Below are positions 10,341-23,100 of a DNA stretch of 64,000 nt, piece after piece. The stretch is from contig VFFE01007789.1 of the NCBI GenBank assembly GCA_008921705.1, positions 248,001-312,000 of the forward strand. Reading direction: 5' to 3'. How positions within the stretch are numbered: position 1 is the stretch's first letter; each line of letters starts with the position of its first letter. The position numbers were made by a program, and so were the translations under genes. This DNA comes from Burhinus oedicnemus (taxonomy: Eukaryota; Chordata; Aves; Charadriiformes; Burhinidae). The notes beneath the pieces were generated by a model that saw only the letters and a list, made by a program, of their open reading frames with translations, had not been told where the DNA came from and ran no database searches.

Positions 10341-13300
10341 AGCATAACATAAAACTCAGCCATGTCAGTCTTTGGGAGAAGGAGTCTGAGAAGTTGGCAA
10401 AGATTAATTTAAAGGTCAAGGATTTATTACTTCAGTTCATGTCCCCATTGTACCTATACCATTTTCTTTCTTACCCTCTGCTGTTATTTAGCAACGCAAA
10501 CACCGGCGCTTTGCTTTCCAGACACTTGTCAGATCTGTAGCCCACCTGAATGTAGTCAGGCACTTTCCAAAATCTGCTAGTTCCATCTGCATTTTTTATT
10601 GGACTGCAGCATACTTCTAATACTTTAAATATTCCTGAAAGCATATTTATATTGAAGTGTATATTCTGTTTATGCACACAGTTAAACTCTTGTCTTCTAG
10701 AGTGCCACATAGTCTTTAGCAGGCTTAATTTTACTGACAGACCAAAGAATGCACATTTAACCTTTATGTAACAGCTGTCAACTTCCTGCAGCCACGAAGC
10801 ACTAACCAGGAACCCCAGCATCATGTTTATATTTTGCTTTCAGATATGCCTGGTTTGTTTGTCCTACTAAGCTTTAATTCAAACAATACCCCTGGCCATG
10901 CTTTATCTAGTTTTAGAGATGTTGAAATGAATCCCATGCACAGTGTTTTAACAGCATTACGATGCTATCCAGTAAAACCATTGGAAATGCAGATACTAAG
11001 CATCTGTGAGAATTAATTCAAACACCTACTTCAGGATACGCTACACACACAGCCATTAGTTGCAGGACTAGAATTAAACGTTTTCTCCATCTCAGTCACA
11101 CATTTACAAGGATGAGTGGGCCTATAATCCTAACAAAACTAAGAAAGCATGTTTTGCAAGAGAGAAAAATGTTTACTCAACTCATGAATGTCTGCTTTTG
11201 TCTATCTTATAAACCAGAGGAAGAAGCAAGCTCAGGATCCCACAATGTCCCCCAAGCTGTTTCTTCCCCTTTCCTTCCATTCTCAAGTCCTGACTAAAAG
11301 CATTGGTCTGAAAAACTTACTGTTTCAGGGAGGAGATAGACTGCAGCCCCAGCAGCACTGTATTCTTTCAAGTATCTGAAGTATGTGCCTGGATCTTGTC
11401 AAGCTGGCAGATGTCAAGCATACGCACAGGTATTCCATGCTTGTGCTGACAGGTTTGTCTACATAATTACTTTTTTAAAAAACTGCTTGTTTACCCTTCT
11501 TGACACTATAACACGGGTACAGCACCTGCCTATGAGCTTCACTCGTACCATTATTCCTTGGAAGACCTGACCTGTTAGCTGCTGCGCAGATTCAGAGTTT
11601 GACCTCCACTGAAATTGGCGGGAGCTTTGCACAAAGAAAGAAGGTGTGATAAAGTCCTTATAGGTATAAATATTTAAACTAGCAGCACTCAGCAGCTGCT
11701 GATAGTTCCATTTTCAATGCCAGAAAACCAGCTGACATTTCTGTCCCCTTTTAGGGGAAAGGGCAAAGAGCATCCTGTTGACCCCCACGTGCTAATCCAT
11801 GAGCTCGCTCCTCTGTGAAAAGGCACAGATACAGGCTTTCTGGACCATTTCACTGTCAAATAAGAGAGTGCAGTGAAAGCCCTCATACGGGCCTGACTGA
11901 GGCATGTTTGATTATTAAAGAGATAGAAGAAAGGGAAGAAGAAGAAAAGGATCAGAAGGTAAAATATACCTGTATGCCCTTTACGCTGATGCAATGAAAA
12001 CCATTTGTTGTTATAGGCTGTAATGCCAAACAGTTACATGACTGATAGTCACACACTTAAAAAAGAGATAAACTCAGAAGAATTAGTGAAGTAATGGCAA
12101 TTTGTTACAAGGCAAACTGTTCACCAAGGGACCAGTCCAATCCTGAAAGTCAGTGAAAAGCCTTCAGCTGACTTAAAGGACTCTCTGAGCCATACAATGT
12201 TTTGGGGCCAAACGTACAACTCCACCAGTAAGAGCTGTGTGCACAGATGCAGGACACTGATATCTGTGCATCTCCCCAATCCAATCTGCTTAGCTCATCA
12301 ACAGAATAAAAAGTTTTACTGCCATCAGCATGGCAGATACAACAGTGTGGCAGAAAGGAAGGCTATAGCCTGCTTTGCAGGGTGCATTGTGAGCAAAATT
12401 TCAAGCTAAGTTCTGACTGCAAGGTCTTTGCTGTCAGTAACTGCATACAATGGAACAAGTGTAGCTCCAGCTCCGAAAAACAAAGTTGAGTATGCAGGTA
12501 TAAAAGTTTTACTATGACCCCCCTAAGACACACATGCTCACTCTGAGGAAGGTGTCAGGTAGTCTTCCTGCATGCAAAAAGAAAGATTCACCGCCTGAGC
12601 AAAGCGAGCACACAGCTGTTTGGCCCCGGTCCTGTTTAGGGTTTTGCCTAGGCAACTAAACAACTGGCAGGAAACAACTGCCAGAGCAGCCCGGAGGGTG
12701 CTGACTCAGTAAGTAAGTATCCGCCACTCTCTGACTTAAGGCCCTCACTTTCCAAATAAATGGAAAAAGGCTGATAGCCACTTTCCACCACTTTAAACTG
12801 CCCGTTGCCAGGGTTTTGTTTCAGAATGTGCATTTGAACCAGCATCAACCCCAGGCTGAGTCTAACTGCATGCATAAAGAAATTTTAATCAGCATACTTG
12901 CAGCTGTCGGTGGTGACTGATCTTTCCTGCCCTCCTTTTGATCAAAACGCCTTTTTTCCCTTCCGTTCACTCTGCCGAGTCGAATGCGGGAGTCTGAAGT
13001 GCACCCTAATTCAAATAAAGAACTCTCTCTAACTGCATGTTTAGAACTGATAATCAATGTCATCTTTAATTTTTCTTACATGGTTATCCCCTTTAATGGA
13101 GTGTGCTGCGGTAACTGAGAATAAATCTGCTTTGGGTTAAGATAGAGATTGTTATTTATTTTTCTTTCAGATCAGAGATTAATATTGCTGTATGACCATT
13201 GGCACTAACCTCTTTTTCCATAGCAACACTAAAGAGAACATAAACTATGAGTCATAATTTCTCTCTGGAGGACTTTTTTGTAATTATGATCATTCCACAG

Positions 13301-13880
13301 TTCCTAAAATATATTAGCTGATATATAGCTCTGGTATAACAGCTTTGATTTTCCTTCGTTTGAACACACAGGCAGAAAGAAGAGACTTCCATTATATTTT
13401 CTTTCCCAGGCTGAGCTAAACACTACACAAAGTACCATACATTCATTATTCATTATAACCAGGTGCTCCTAAAAACTCCACAGCAATGTTTTCTTTATAA
13501 AGGTGGGACAGGTTTCCTTGCTTTCAATAACTTTAAATTATACTGACCTTCTAAAAGAAATCTCGCGTCCTTCCCAGCATGGTTAGTAAATTGGGCTCTG
13601 ACAGCTGGAACTGATCCAAACTAGAAACCATACTATACTGGGTGACCGCAAGGCTGCAAACTTCCATTGCTCCTCTGCCAGTCAATAGCTTTGAACTCTC
13701 CAACATTTCCTCTCCCACAGAAAGCAGCTACAATACACAGCCCAAACCCAGTAATAATTGTGATTCTCTTTACTCCCTTCAGTGAAAACCTGGCCTTGGA
13801 ACAACTTACTCATACAGCTCCTTGGAATATCTCAACAGATGATCACACCAGATCATCAGAAGAGGTTTTAAGGCTTTTTT

Positions 13881-13896
13881 TGTGTGTGTGTGTGTG
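13881..13896. repeat. (TG)8 microsatellite
   Basis: Eight uninterrupted TG dinucleotides follow a T6 run. Confidence 0.9.
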
Positions 13897-14270
13897 GCCG
13901 TCTCCTACCTTCCGCTTGCAACACAGTCTGCTGCATGCTGGTGCAAAGCGCTCAGAAAACCTATAGTGTCTGTTGCAGAAGAGGAATTAGGAAAAAAGAT
14001 TAGTAAACCCAAGGACACACATTCAGTCACCAGTCATAATCCAAAACAGAGACACAGAACAAGCTTGCGTCTCTCACTGCTCTGCAGTGTGATCCCAACT
14101 GCTAAACCAAACCCAGATGGCACCAACACGAAGGATACATGGTCTGCTCTTGCCTTGCCCAGTGTGAAGCAGCACACATAGGCTCAGGCTTGTGCAGGCA
14201 CACAGTTAAAGACCAGAACACCAACTAACATAATATCGATCACTCTACAAACTAGTGTCCTCCTCCCTAA

Positions 14271-14296
14271 AGGTTTGGGGAAAAAACCCCAAACCT
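14271..14296. repeat. Perfect 10-bp inverted repeat, A6 loop
   Basis: AGGTTTGGGG (14271-14280) and CCCCAAACCT (14287-14296) are exact reverse complements separated by AAAAAA. It lies in intergenic sequence, and no transcription unit is known around it that would make it a terminator. Confidence 0.92.
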
Positions 14297-15636
14297 CCAA
14301 ATTCCTGAACACACGGAGGAGGTCACTGTAACGCCCTGTGCCATTAACTCCAGTGAGGAAAGTCTGGCTCTGTCTTCTTTATTCCCTCCCATCACGCTTA
14401 TGTTGTGTAGAAGTGCGGGTGATGTGAACTGTGCTGGATACTGAAAATGTGCAAGACAGTGTTAGGTACAAATAGCACACAGGGGATGTCTACACTGCAC
14501 ACCACGTACACATACCTCATTTAGATCAAGTACCAGGCACAGCCTAACTACAGAAACACAACGCTCCATTCAAGCAAATTTATCTTATTTCTCAGCTACT
14601 TAGCTCCCAATGTCCTACGCTATTCATTTAAAGCGAGCTTCAGCATCTTTTCAGTACACTGCCAACTACAGTTATATATGCCCTTATATTACTTGTTCCT
14701 TCTGACATGCCTGTAGGCAAATGAGCCCCATGAGGGTGACAACATGAGCTGCATTAACCAGCCGCCTGGTCCCTGAATCATTACAACTCAACACAGTGCT
14801 AAGAGAGACATGGAAAAAGGGACACTGAGAACATCTGACGAGCAGTAAACAAACGATGAACACACAGAAGTTGTCTGCGTTTGCAGAGTCAATTGTCACT
14901 TCCACACCATCACAGTGAAAGCTATATGCACCGTGACTTCTTTTAAATAGCCTTCGTTTTCCTACAAGGTTTTACCATTTTACTGTTGACGATTGCTGGA
15001 GATTGAAAGTCAGTGAGCAGGTTATGACTGAAAACATTTAGAGGTGATATGTCATGTAAGACCTGTGTAAATAGGTCCTACATAAATTTGAAAAGAAGAG
15101 GTTTTCTGTTTGCATGTCCAGGCGTAAACTGTGTAGAAGAATGACTGCATCCTCTGCATGCCGCTGCACACCTCTTCAAATAAAAGACAAGCCTGCAGTA
15201 CATGGAAGTATGCAGTTCTCATTCAGGTCTAACGGCATGGTGGAGATCTCAGTTAAAACAAGCTCATGTTATGCAGTAGCTCTAAAACAATGTGTATGAC
15301 ATATATAAGGAATATACATGACATCCAGTTTCAAATAAGGTGAGACCCTGAAAAGTTTTTATGGATTTTGGAATTGTTTTAAGTTCTTTCACTAAAAAAG
15401 AAATAGACTGACAGGATCCTATAACTCCAATCCTAAAAACCAATCCATCAGATTGTTTTTTTAAGCAGTTCCCATTGCTTCTTAATGATACAATAGGTGA
15501 CATTCAGCTGGGAGTAGAGGGAGGAATTAAGACAGGGAGAAGTGTGTGGGAAGAGAAAACAAATAGGAAAATGTGGGTAAGAAATGGAACAGTGGGATGT
15601 GCACAAAAGAGGGAGTGTGTGAGGGAAGGAGTTGCT

Positions 15637-15656
15637 GGGAAGGGTGGGGAACAGGG
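15637..15656 (+). other. G-quadruplex-forming motif in a purine-rich tract
   Basis: Four GGG runs (637-639, 642-644, 646-648 and 654-656 within 15,6xx) are separated by loops of 2, 1 and 5 bases, fitting the canonical G3-loop pattern. The surrounding strand from about 15,510 to 15,680 is strongly purine rich (GGGA/GGAAG words). Confidence 0.7.
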
Positions 15657-17237
15657 AGGAAGGAGCTGAAAGACTACTGAGAAAGAAACACCAGCAGAGC
15701 ACCCAGAATGCGGACAAAGACCTCCAACCAAAGGATGGGACAGAACCAAGAGGCACCACAAAACATGGAAAACAAAGAAAAACAATAGCCAATAAGGCCT
15801 AGATTTCAAAAGGATGGAAATGAGAGTAGGGAGTCAGAAAAGACTGTGAGATAGCTGCCATGTAAGAGACAGCAACAATGAGGAAAGAGCACAGTATTTA
15901 TTTTATCATCTCCCTACCTGCCAATCTGTACTGCAGAGGCAGCGCCCAGGATTTAGGTCAAGAAATTATTTTTATTGTCCAGTGTTGTCAATGATTTTTT
16001 TTTTTTGCTTGAAATATTTTGTTTTGATTGGATATTTTGTTTGTTTTGAGGGAGAGAATTTAGTCAGGAATAGGCAAAAGCAACAGCTTATTCACACACA
16101 TCAAAACAGCTCAGCCTGAGCCAGAAGAAGCCCATGCTGGAACTAGCACCTTCCCAGGTCTGCAGTGCTTTTATGAAGGAAATAATTCTGGGCTGACTCC
16201 TGCTTGTCACTGTATGCTCATGCAACACCACACATTTGCCATGCCTACTTGCTTCCAAAAAGGCTTGGGGGAAGGAGGATTAGGGGGGAAGAGGACAGAT
16301 GCTGCTGACAGAATGGGGTCTCCCCTTGTCCAGACATTTACCTGATCCCTCACAGAGTACAGACCACCCGTGGACAAGGGAGGGGCAGGATCTACTAGAA
16401 GCACTGAGGCATGCACCTCCAACAGCTGGATTTCACTGCCAGATCACTGAATCCTAACGGTTTGCTGGAACAGAGCCAGCGGGATTTCTTTGCTATTGCA
16501 AACAGGTTTTTGGGAAAGCAAACCCAGCTCTCCTCCTCCACCAGGCCTCACCCCCTTGCTTTGCCAAGAAGTCTGCTATATTAAGATACAAGGCAGCCAT
16601 GCTGGCTGAGCCACTTCTCCTTCGTGCTTGGCCTCCTGAGGGAGTTGCTACATTCTCACATATCTGCTGAGAAACAGCTTGTTCTTTCTGGCTTTCCTCA
16701 GTTTCTTTTTTTAGTAGTGCCTTTCTGCCATTTCGTACGGCAGAGGCCAGGTTCTGCTCTGACGTTGGCACGAACCTACCCAAGTCCCATTCTTACCATG
16801 CACCCCTCAGATCAGGAGCAGCTTTCTCCTGCTCCGCTCCTGACATCTCCTAGGTTGCTTCCTGGCATTTTCTTGTACTTTTCCAGAAGCTCTCCAGTTC
16901 ACTATATAACTCTTATAAAATGAAAGGCTCTACTATTAATTCCTGTTAGTGTTTCACAGGATGCAGGTTAATGGACATAGAGTTTTTCATATCTACCATA
17001 CTTGGATCATTTTCTACGCAGAAGAGGGAAACAGGGACAAAATGCTGAAGAGCTTTGGAGCAAACGGAAGGAAAACCTGGATTAGGACTCTCCAAAAGGG
17101 AAACGTCTCCTCCCCTACTTGTCTGCTGCTGTCAAATTTTAGTGCTTCTACAGAAGAGAGGAAGGGGGAGATGTATTGACAGATGAAAATGACAGTGGAA
17201 ACTCAGTTGTATCGCTGCTTTGCCACACAACTCTACA

Positions 17238-17335
17238 GTGACATATATGTACCTCATACATGTGGACATATATATGCATGCACATATATACACATGTAAA
17301 ACATGCATCTCTATATGCACACTTGTATATCCATC
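17238..17335. repeat. Alternating purine-pyrimidine TA/TG-rich tract
   Basis: The tract is built of ACATATAT, ATGCATGCAC, ATATATACACATGT and similar words, i.e. mostly alternating purine and pyrimidine with several short palindromes. It looks like a decayed mixed (TA)(CA) microsatellite. Confidence 0.7.
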
Positions 17336-19597
17336 CTTACTATTTAGTACAAGGATTAATGGGCTAAACCCTAAAAAAATATTTGGCATACAAGTCCCAT
17401 TAATTTTGAAGACATCTGCACACCTATAACTCATTCTATAAACTAATAAAGGCAAAGTCCCTCAGAAGTATTCCTCCTGACATTTCTTATAGTGCCTAAG
17501 CTATCACAATATTCAGGATCCATCCTGAAAAACTAAACAAATTCAGGCAGTGCCCTTTCGCATGATGCGACAGTAGCCAAAATCTGTGCCAGCAGTGGGA
17601 GACTAACAAAATCCAAACGTGTTTAGAGAAAGTTAGGGACAAAAGAACTTGAATTGGTGGTTCTCGATCATATATTGACTTACTCAAGCTGCAGCTCTAA
17701 TAGGAGTAATTTCATATTACAGAGTGTTTCACTTTATAAGGATTTCATAAAATCACTTTGCAAGTCTTTCACACACAGTTTTGCACAATATTTTTCAGGC
17801 AGAGGCAATGTTCACACAGAGACAGATGCAAGCTTGCTTCAAGCCAACTGGAAGACATGTTAAATGTCAGACGTTGCCCCAAGCTAATATGCCACGTCTC
17901 TTATTAGCTCAAATGGGGCACTGCACTAACTGCACCCGTATGACGCCTGGTCAGCTCAAAACACAGACAGGGTGAGATCATCTCTGCCTGTACAATGCTG
18001 TTAGGCAACACAGCCAGAGAGTTTTGCCTGCATGAACAATGCAGTTGCAGGGGGGGCTACTCAACTGTTGCTCTTGTTACCCCAAGTAACAGAACAAAGT
18101 AGATCTTCAGACTATAATTTAAAAAAAAAAAATACATCTGGTAAATGTTTTACCTGTAGTTAGTAAGTACTGAAGTTGGAGAAAAAAACTGTTTACTCAG
18201 AACTCATCTGATTTGCTTGTTATAGCGTAAAGTGTGGCAAAAATTCCTCTTTGATGCCATCCTACTGGAGCAATCTGAAAGAATAATTTGGCTCTATAAA
18301 TCTTAATCATCACACTACAATACAGCACTTGGTGTCTGCTCTCATTTTCTTTGTACAAGGCTCCAATATGAGAGCAAAGAAGGGATCAGCTAAACTCTGC
18401 AGTGGTTTTCTTCTGGTCTAAATTCTCTGTGAAAAGTGGCATGAAATACTGCCTGTGGATTCAACACCAAGGCATGGTGCCTGGCCCTCCATGATACAGG
18501 GGCCCATCCACCGGGGCCCTGGGCATAGCTCACAGTCACTTTTCTCGCCAGCAGCAGTTCTCCTGGCATAGCTCTGGCATCTAGATGACCACAGGGACTT
18601 GAGGTGGAAGAAGTGGCAAGATGCTTTTCTGACATTCCTGAAATCCACAGAATTCAAGAAGCTTACACAGAATAATTACTTTGTGTAGGTAAGGATGAGG
18701 CTTTAGCCTTCCTCCATAGACCCACTGTGATGGAGACATTTTGTTCTTTAAGATTATGTATTATTCAGTGAGTTGTGCTATCTTTCTCTAAATATTATTT
18801 TCACTCAACAATGCAGCTCGCCAAATTCTACAATAAAGCATTAGCTGAAAAAATTGTCAGGAAATAGGTTTCCTCTTCTCCACCTAATGCATTCCAGCAA
18901 GTTCCAGCTACATTGCTTCCTCCAAGCATTTAACTTGACAAAGCTTGTGGTGAGCCTGGCAAGAACCTGAAGATGTCAAATGTTCATGATTATCAGCATT
19001 AACAGTTGTTAATGTTCTTATATCAATAGTTAAAGTTTGCCCTTAGTAAGAAATGGTTCTTTTTTCCTGACTACTAGAAATATTTTTTTCACAATAATCC
19101 CCTCTACACAGCATTGTGATATTTTCAGATTTTCATGTTCAGCTTTGAATGCTCCATGACTACTGCCTGGTGAGGAAAAGCCTGCTGCATTTAATACAGT
19201 TTATAGTTTCATTCTTAACTAGATTTAGTACAGCAATCATTTGTTGTTGTTCCTTTCCCAAGTTGCATTGCTGTGGCTGCAGCCTTCTAAGTTTCTTGCT
19301 TGTTTTCCATCCATTACTTCACTACCATTACCACCCTGATTTGCATTATAAGATTGTTTTTCACCAGGCTTCTACTAACCCATGTTAAACTCTGCAGCGA
19401 CCTAACTATACTTTTTTTTTTTTTCTTTTTGGTGGTGGTAATGGGGCGGTGGGGTCTTCACATCCATCAGCAGTGGCATCCTGACTATATAGTAAGAGTC
19501 CTTATGTCGCTGCTTCCCTTCAAATCTGACTGAGTTTATACATAAGGTACTGAAAAGTGCCATTTTCAGAAACAAAATCATCAATGGTTAAACTGAG

Positions 19598-20142
19598 TGT
19601 CCTGGTTTCAGGCGGTAATTTCTTTCTTAGACTTAACGTTCTTTCTCGTGGTTGCTATGTTTTCAGGAATGTCAATAATGGATACTGTTTTAGTTGTTGC
19701 TAGGTGATGTTTATACTACTCAAGGACTTTTTTCAGCTTCCCATAGAAGCTGAGAAGGAGCATAGACAGAACAATGGCATGGCCAACGGAATATTCCGTA
19801 CCATAGATGTCATGCTCGGTATAGAAATGGGGGTTAGCTGGCAGGCAGGAATCCATGATCACTGCTCGGGACAGGCTGGGCAACCAATTCACTGGGTAGT
19901 AAGAGTGACTTGTGTTGTATTACTTTATTTTGTACATTCTTTTACCATTATTATTATAATTATTGTTATTTTCCTTTTTTGTTGTTGTTCTATTAAACTA
20001 TCTTTATCTCCGCCCACGAGTTCTTTTCCCTTTCCTTTTGCCTCCTTTTCTCCCTCCTCTCCCTACCCTTCTGGAGGGGAAGGGGGAGAACTGCACAAAT
20101 CATTGCGTGGTCCTAGCTGCCAGCTGGGGTTAAACCATGATG
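19598..20142 (+). mobile_element. Solo LTR of an avian endogenous retrovirus (ERVL-like)
   Basis: The 545-bp element begins TGTCCTGGTTTCAG and ends GGTTAAACCATGATG. I recognise this pattern from abundant avian endogenous retrovirus LTRs; the usual terminal CA is replaced here by TG. An exact 5-bp duplication CTGAG flanks it (19593-19597 and 20143-20147), and 5 bp is the target-site length usual for ERVL-class elements. Inside, ATTAAA (19992-19997) is the likely LTR poly(A) signal, after a T/A-rich stretch of TTATTATTATAATTATT type. A C/T-rich and then G-rich terminal part (about 20,010-20,090) follows. No gag, pol or env sequence adjoins it, so it is a solo LTR left by recombination between two LTRs. 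The 149-codon frame across it is not a gene. Confidence 0.8.
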
Positions 20143-23100
20143 CTGAGAGGTAAGTATGGGGAGCTTAATTCTACGCTTGTATACGTGGATGCAGTTTTGG
20201 AATGAATGCACTGAAGCCAGTGGAGCTGTGTAAGCTCTGTCTGTGCTGTGTAGCAGAAAAGATGATCGTGGCCCGGGGTTCCCTTGCACAGCTAGGTTAG
20301 GATTGCAGAATTCCTGTTTGGAGGAATACAGAAGCCCTATTTGAGCTTTTTCAAAAGACAGATAGTCTCTTTACTACCTTCAGGACTAGAAGCCTGACCT
20401 GAGAATTAATTGATGGATTCAAACCAACTTCAGCATGCTTTGCATTTGATTAAAACGGAGATCCCCCTCTTTGCTATAACTTCCCCAAATACTTTCACTA
20501 TGTAAACTTGCTTTTAAAAGAACTTTTCTCTGAACACAGATTGAATACACATCTGCAAGACATTTCTTTGGATTCAAGGTAAAGTACCCAGATACTGCTC
20601 TGAGGAGTATGATACACAATATCTTAATTCTCACTCAAACAGTTCCTGTTTATCTTCATGAAGGACTAACTCAAATATTAGCTTTTGGATTTGATAAGGG
20701 ACACATTAAACAAACACTGACGCCTGTATCATAAAAAAGGTGGCTCTCAGCCAGATAAGTGGAGCACTGCCTACAAGTTAAGTATTACTATATTCAGGCT
20801 TTGCTTGTAGTGGTATTTTCTCCAGCCTGCATTTTTTTCAGTAGTGCATAAGCATATCTAATAGAGCAGCTTACAGGGAGATTTCAATCACCCCCTAGCA
20901 CATGACAAATGAGACATTTCTTATGCCAGCTCAGCTGCACGCAGTACTCCTCTCCCCCCCAAGAACTCTGGTAAGAACTTCGGATCTGAGACACCATTTT
21001 GTTACTCCATTATCACGCAGTGATTAAAGAAACAACACTTTAATTGTTTTCTATCCGCGAGATAATGAATTACTCCTCTCTCTAAAATAGAGAGGCAGCA
21101 AAAGAAAGAACATGAATACTTATTTCCTTTTTCCAGTCAACAATTGAAACACTTGTCAAAAAATCTGACAATCGGTAAAAATCAATGTAAAATTTGGTAA
21201 CAGCTTGACACTTTCAATATTGCAAAACCTCTCACCTAATACTCTCAACTAATCAGCCTTACTAAAGCTGAATGGTTCCTTGAAATTAATGGTGCTTCCT
21301 GTGGACTACGCTGCTTCTCAGCATGAATTAGACAAGCATAAAATCCCAGTGCTTTACAAAGAGATTTTGAAGTAGATCTACAGTAACTCCCAAGGAGCTT
21401 CTTCTGATTTAAAAAAAAACCAACACAAAATCAGCCAACAAAATAAAATAGAAAAAGAGGGGTAAGAAAAGGTCACACTTAACAGAAAACAATGAAAGTT
21501 TCCACAGGCATTTACCAACTTCCTTACCCTGCACCACGCAAATGTTTAAACACACTCTTACTAGATCTTCCAACAGATAGTGAATATTTTGTCCCTTGAA
21601 GATGACTTCCCCATCTCCTCAAACCTGTGTTTTACCGCAACATTTTCTGAAACCACAGGCACAGGATAAAAATGCCAGAATTTGCCACTGAAATGTACCG
21701 CCTGAATGCAGTAATGTTTTCGGAGCTTGGCTTAAAAGCTCCTCTTCCCAGGACTCAGCCTTCCGCTGCTCACATCCTGAAGTAAAACACTGAAAGGAGT
21801 TATATTGCTCACATTGGCCATAAATACCACCAGTTCTGTCACTTATTTAGAAACTAATGTATTTTTCCATAAAGCTTGAGAAAAATACTAAACTTCAGCC
21901 TGTCCCTGAGGAACCGTCCCCTTTCATCCCAGTCCCACTCATAATCAATTGCCTGCACAAGGGGCCTCTGAACCATGACTGTGACTCTCAGATACTACCA
22001 CAATAAAGAGTAAATACAACAAAACAACAACAGGTTTCCCCCTCAAGAGGATTGCATCCGGGCACTTGCCTCACAGCGATAAGCGAGCATCCAAACAATC
22101 AGAGGCACAGACAGCATTGCTCTCAGAATAGTTCCTGTGTTCCCAGGTCTCGTGAGAGGTGAAGATTTCCCTCTCATGGGCCACTGGTACGCACGCATGC
22201 TTTCCTGCACCCTGGCTCACCCCTGGCCCTCATTGCTTAGCCTGTACTGCTCTCCAGACAATTCAAACGAGAAAATACCAGACTCGGGAATGGCACAGCT
22301 CACTTGCACGCTATTTGCCATAGATTTAGTGTGCTCTCTAACCAGCCCCCAGGTTCAACAGCTTTGGTTGTACCTGAACACTACCATCTACGCAGGGAGC
22401 ATTGCTGAAACGAGTCATTGCTGATGAGGGTCACCTCTCAGGGAAAAGCAGCACTCTATTTCAGAAAAACTAGCGCTAGCTTAGAGCCTAAGGTAGCAAG
22501 AAAGAAAGGATGAGTACTGTCTCTTCCCCAGGCAGGCAAGTATCCATTAGAAATCTATTTCCAAAGATTTAGGATAGACTGTGATACCTGCCAGGTGAAA
22601 TAAAGCCCTGAGCATCCTCAGCAGATCTTGTTCCACAAGCAGGTAAATAAGCTTCCCGCACCCAAAGCAGCACGACACCCAGCTTTTGGCTCCTGTCTAG
22701 TAGAATCACCCAGGAAGCAAGATTTATTTTGCTTAAGGGTAAAGAAGGTCTGTTCCCACAGGAGAGCTTTGCTTCCTGCTTTGGGAAAACTAAATAGGTT
22801 GATTATGTCTGCTACAGCCTCATAAATCCACGTCAGCTACTGCCTCAGGGAGAGCCATTGCTCCTCTGGGTGATTTTCTTCCCTACTTAGAGAAGATGAA
22901 CAGCTGGTTATGTATATCACAGCTCCAGCAAAACACTTACCTGTAGCCTTATGCCACTGAAGGAGCAGGTTTCTGTCATTGAGACCCCAGGAAAGCAGGA
23001 GGCAAAGCAGAAGCAGCTTGTTTTCTTTTGCACCAACTTTTTCAGGTCAGAAGACAAAATGGTAGTCAGAGCAGGCTTTGGTAGTTGGCTTCCTGAACAG

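Larger units (their letters stand above)
10341..19592. other. Intergenic, no gene recognised
   Basis: Beyond CAVIN2 no exon with family resemblance, acceptor/donor pair and coding bias is visible on either strand. Frames of 60-117 codons here look like chance. Small landmarks are listed separately: a (TG)8 run at 13,881, a perfect 10-bp inverted repeat at 14,271, a G-quadruplex motif at 15,637 and a TA/TG-rich tract at 17,238. Confidence 0.6.

Noticed and set aside
19704..20153. 149-codon + frame
   Set aside because: It lies inside the solo LTR and has no protein-domain resemblance.
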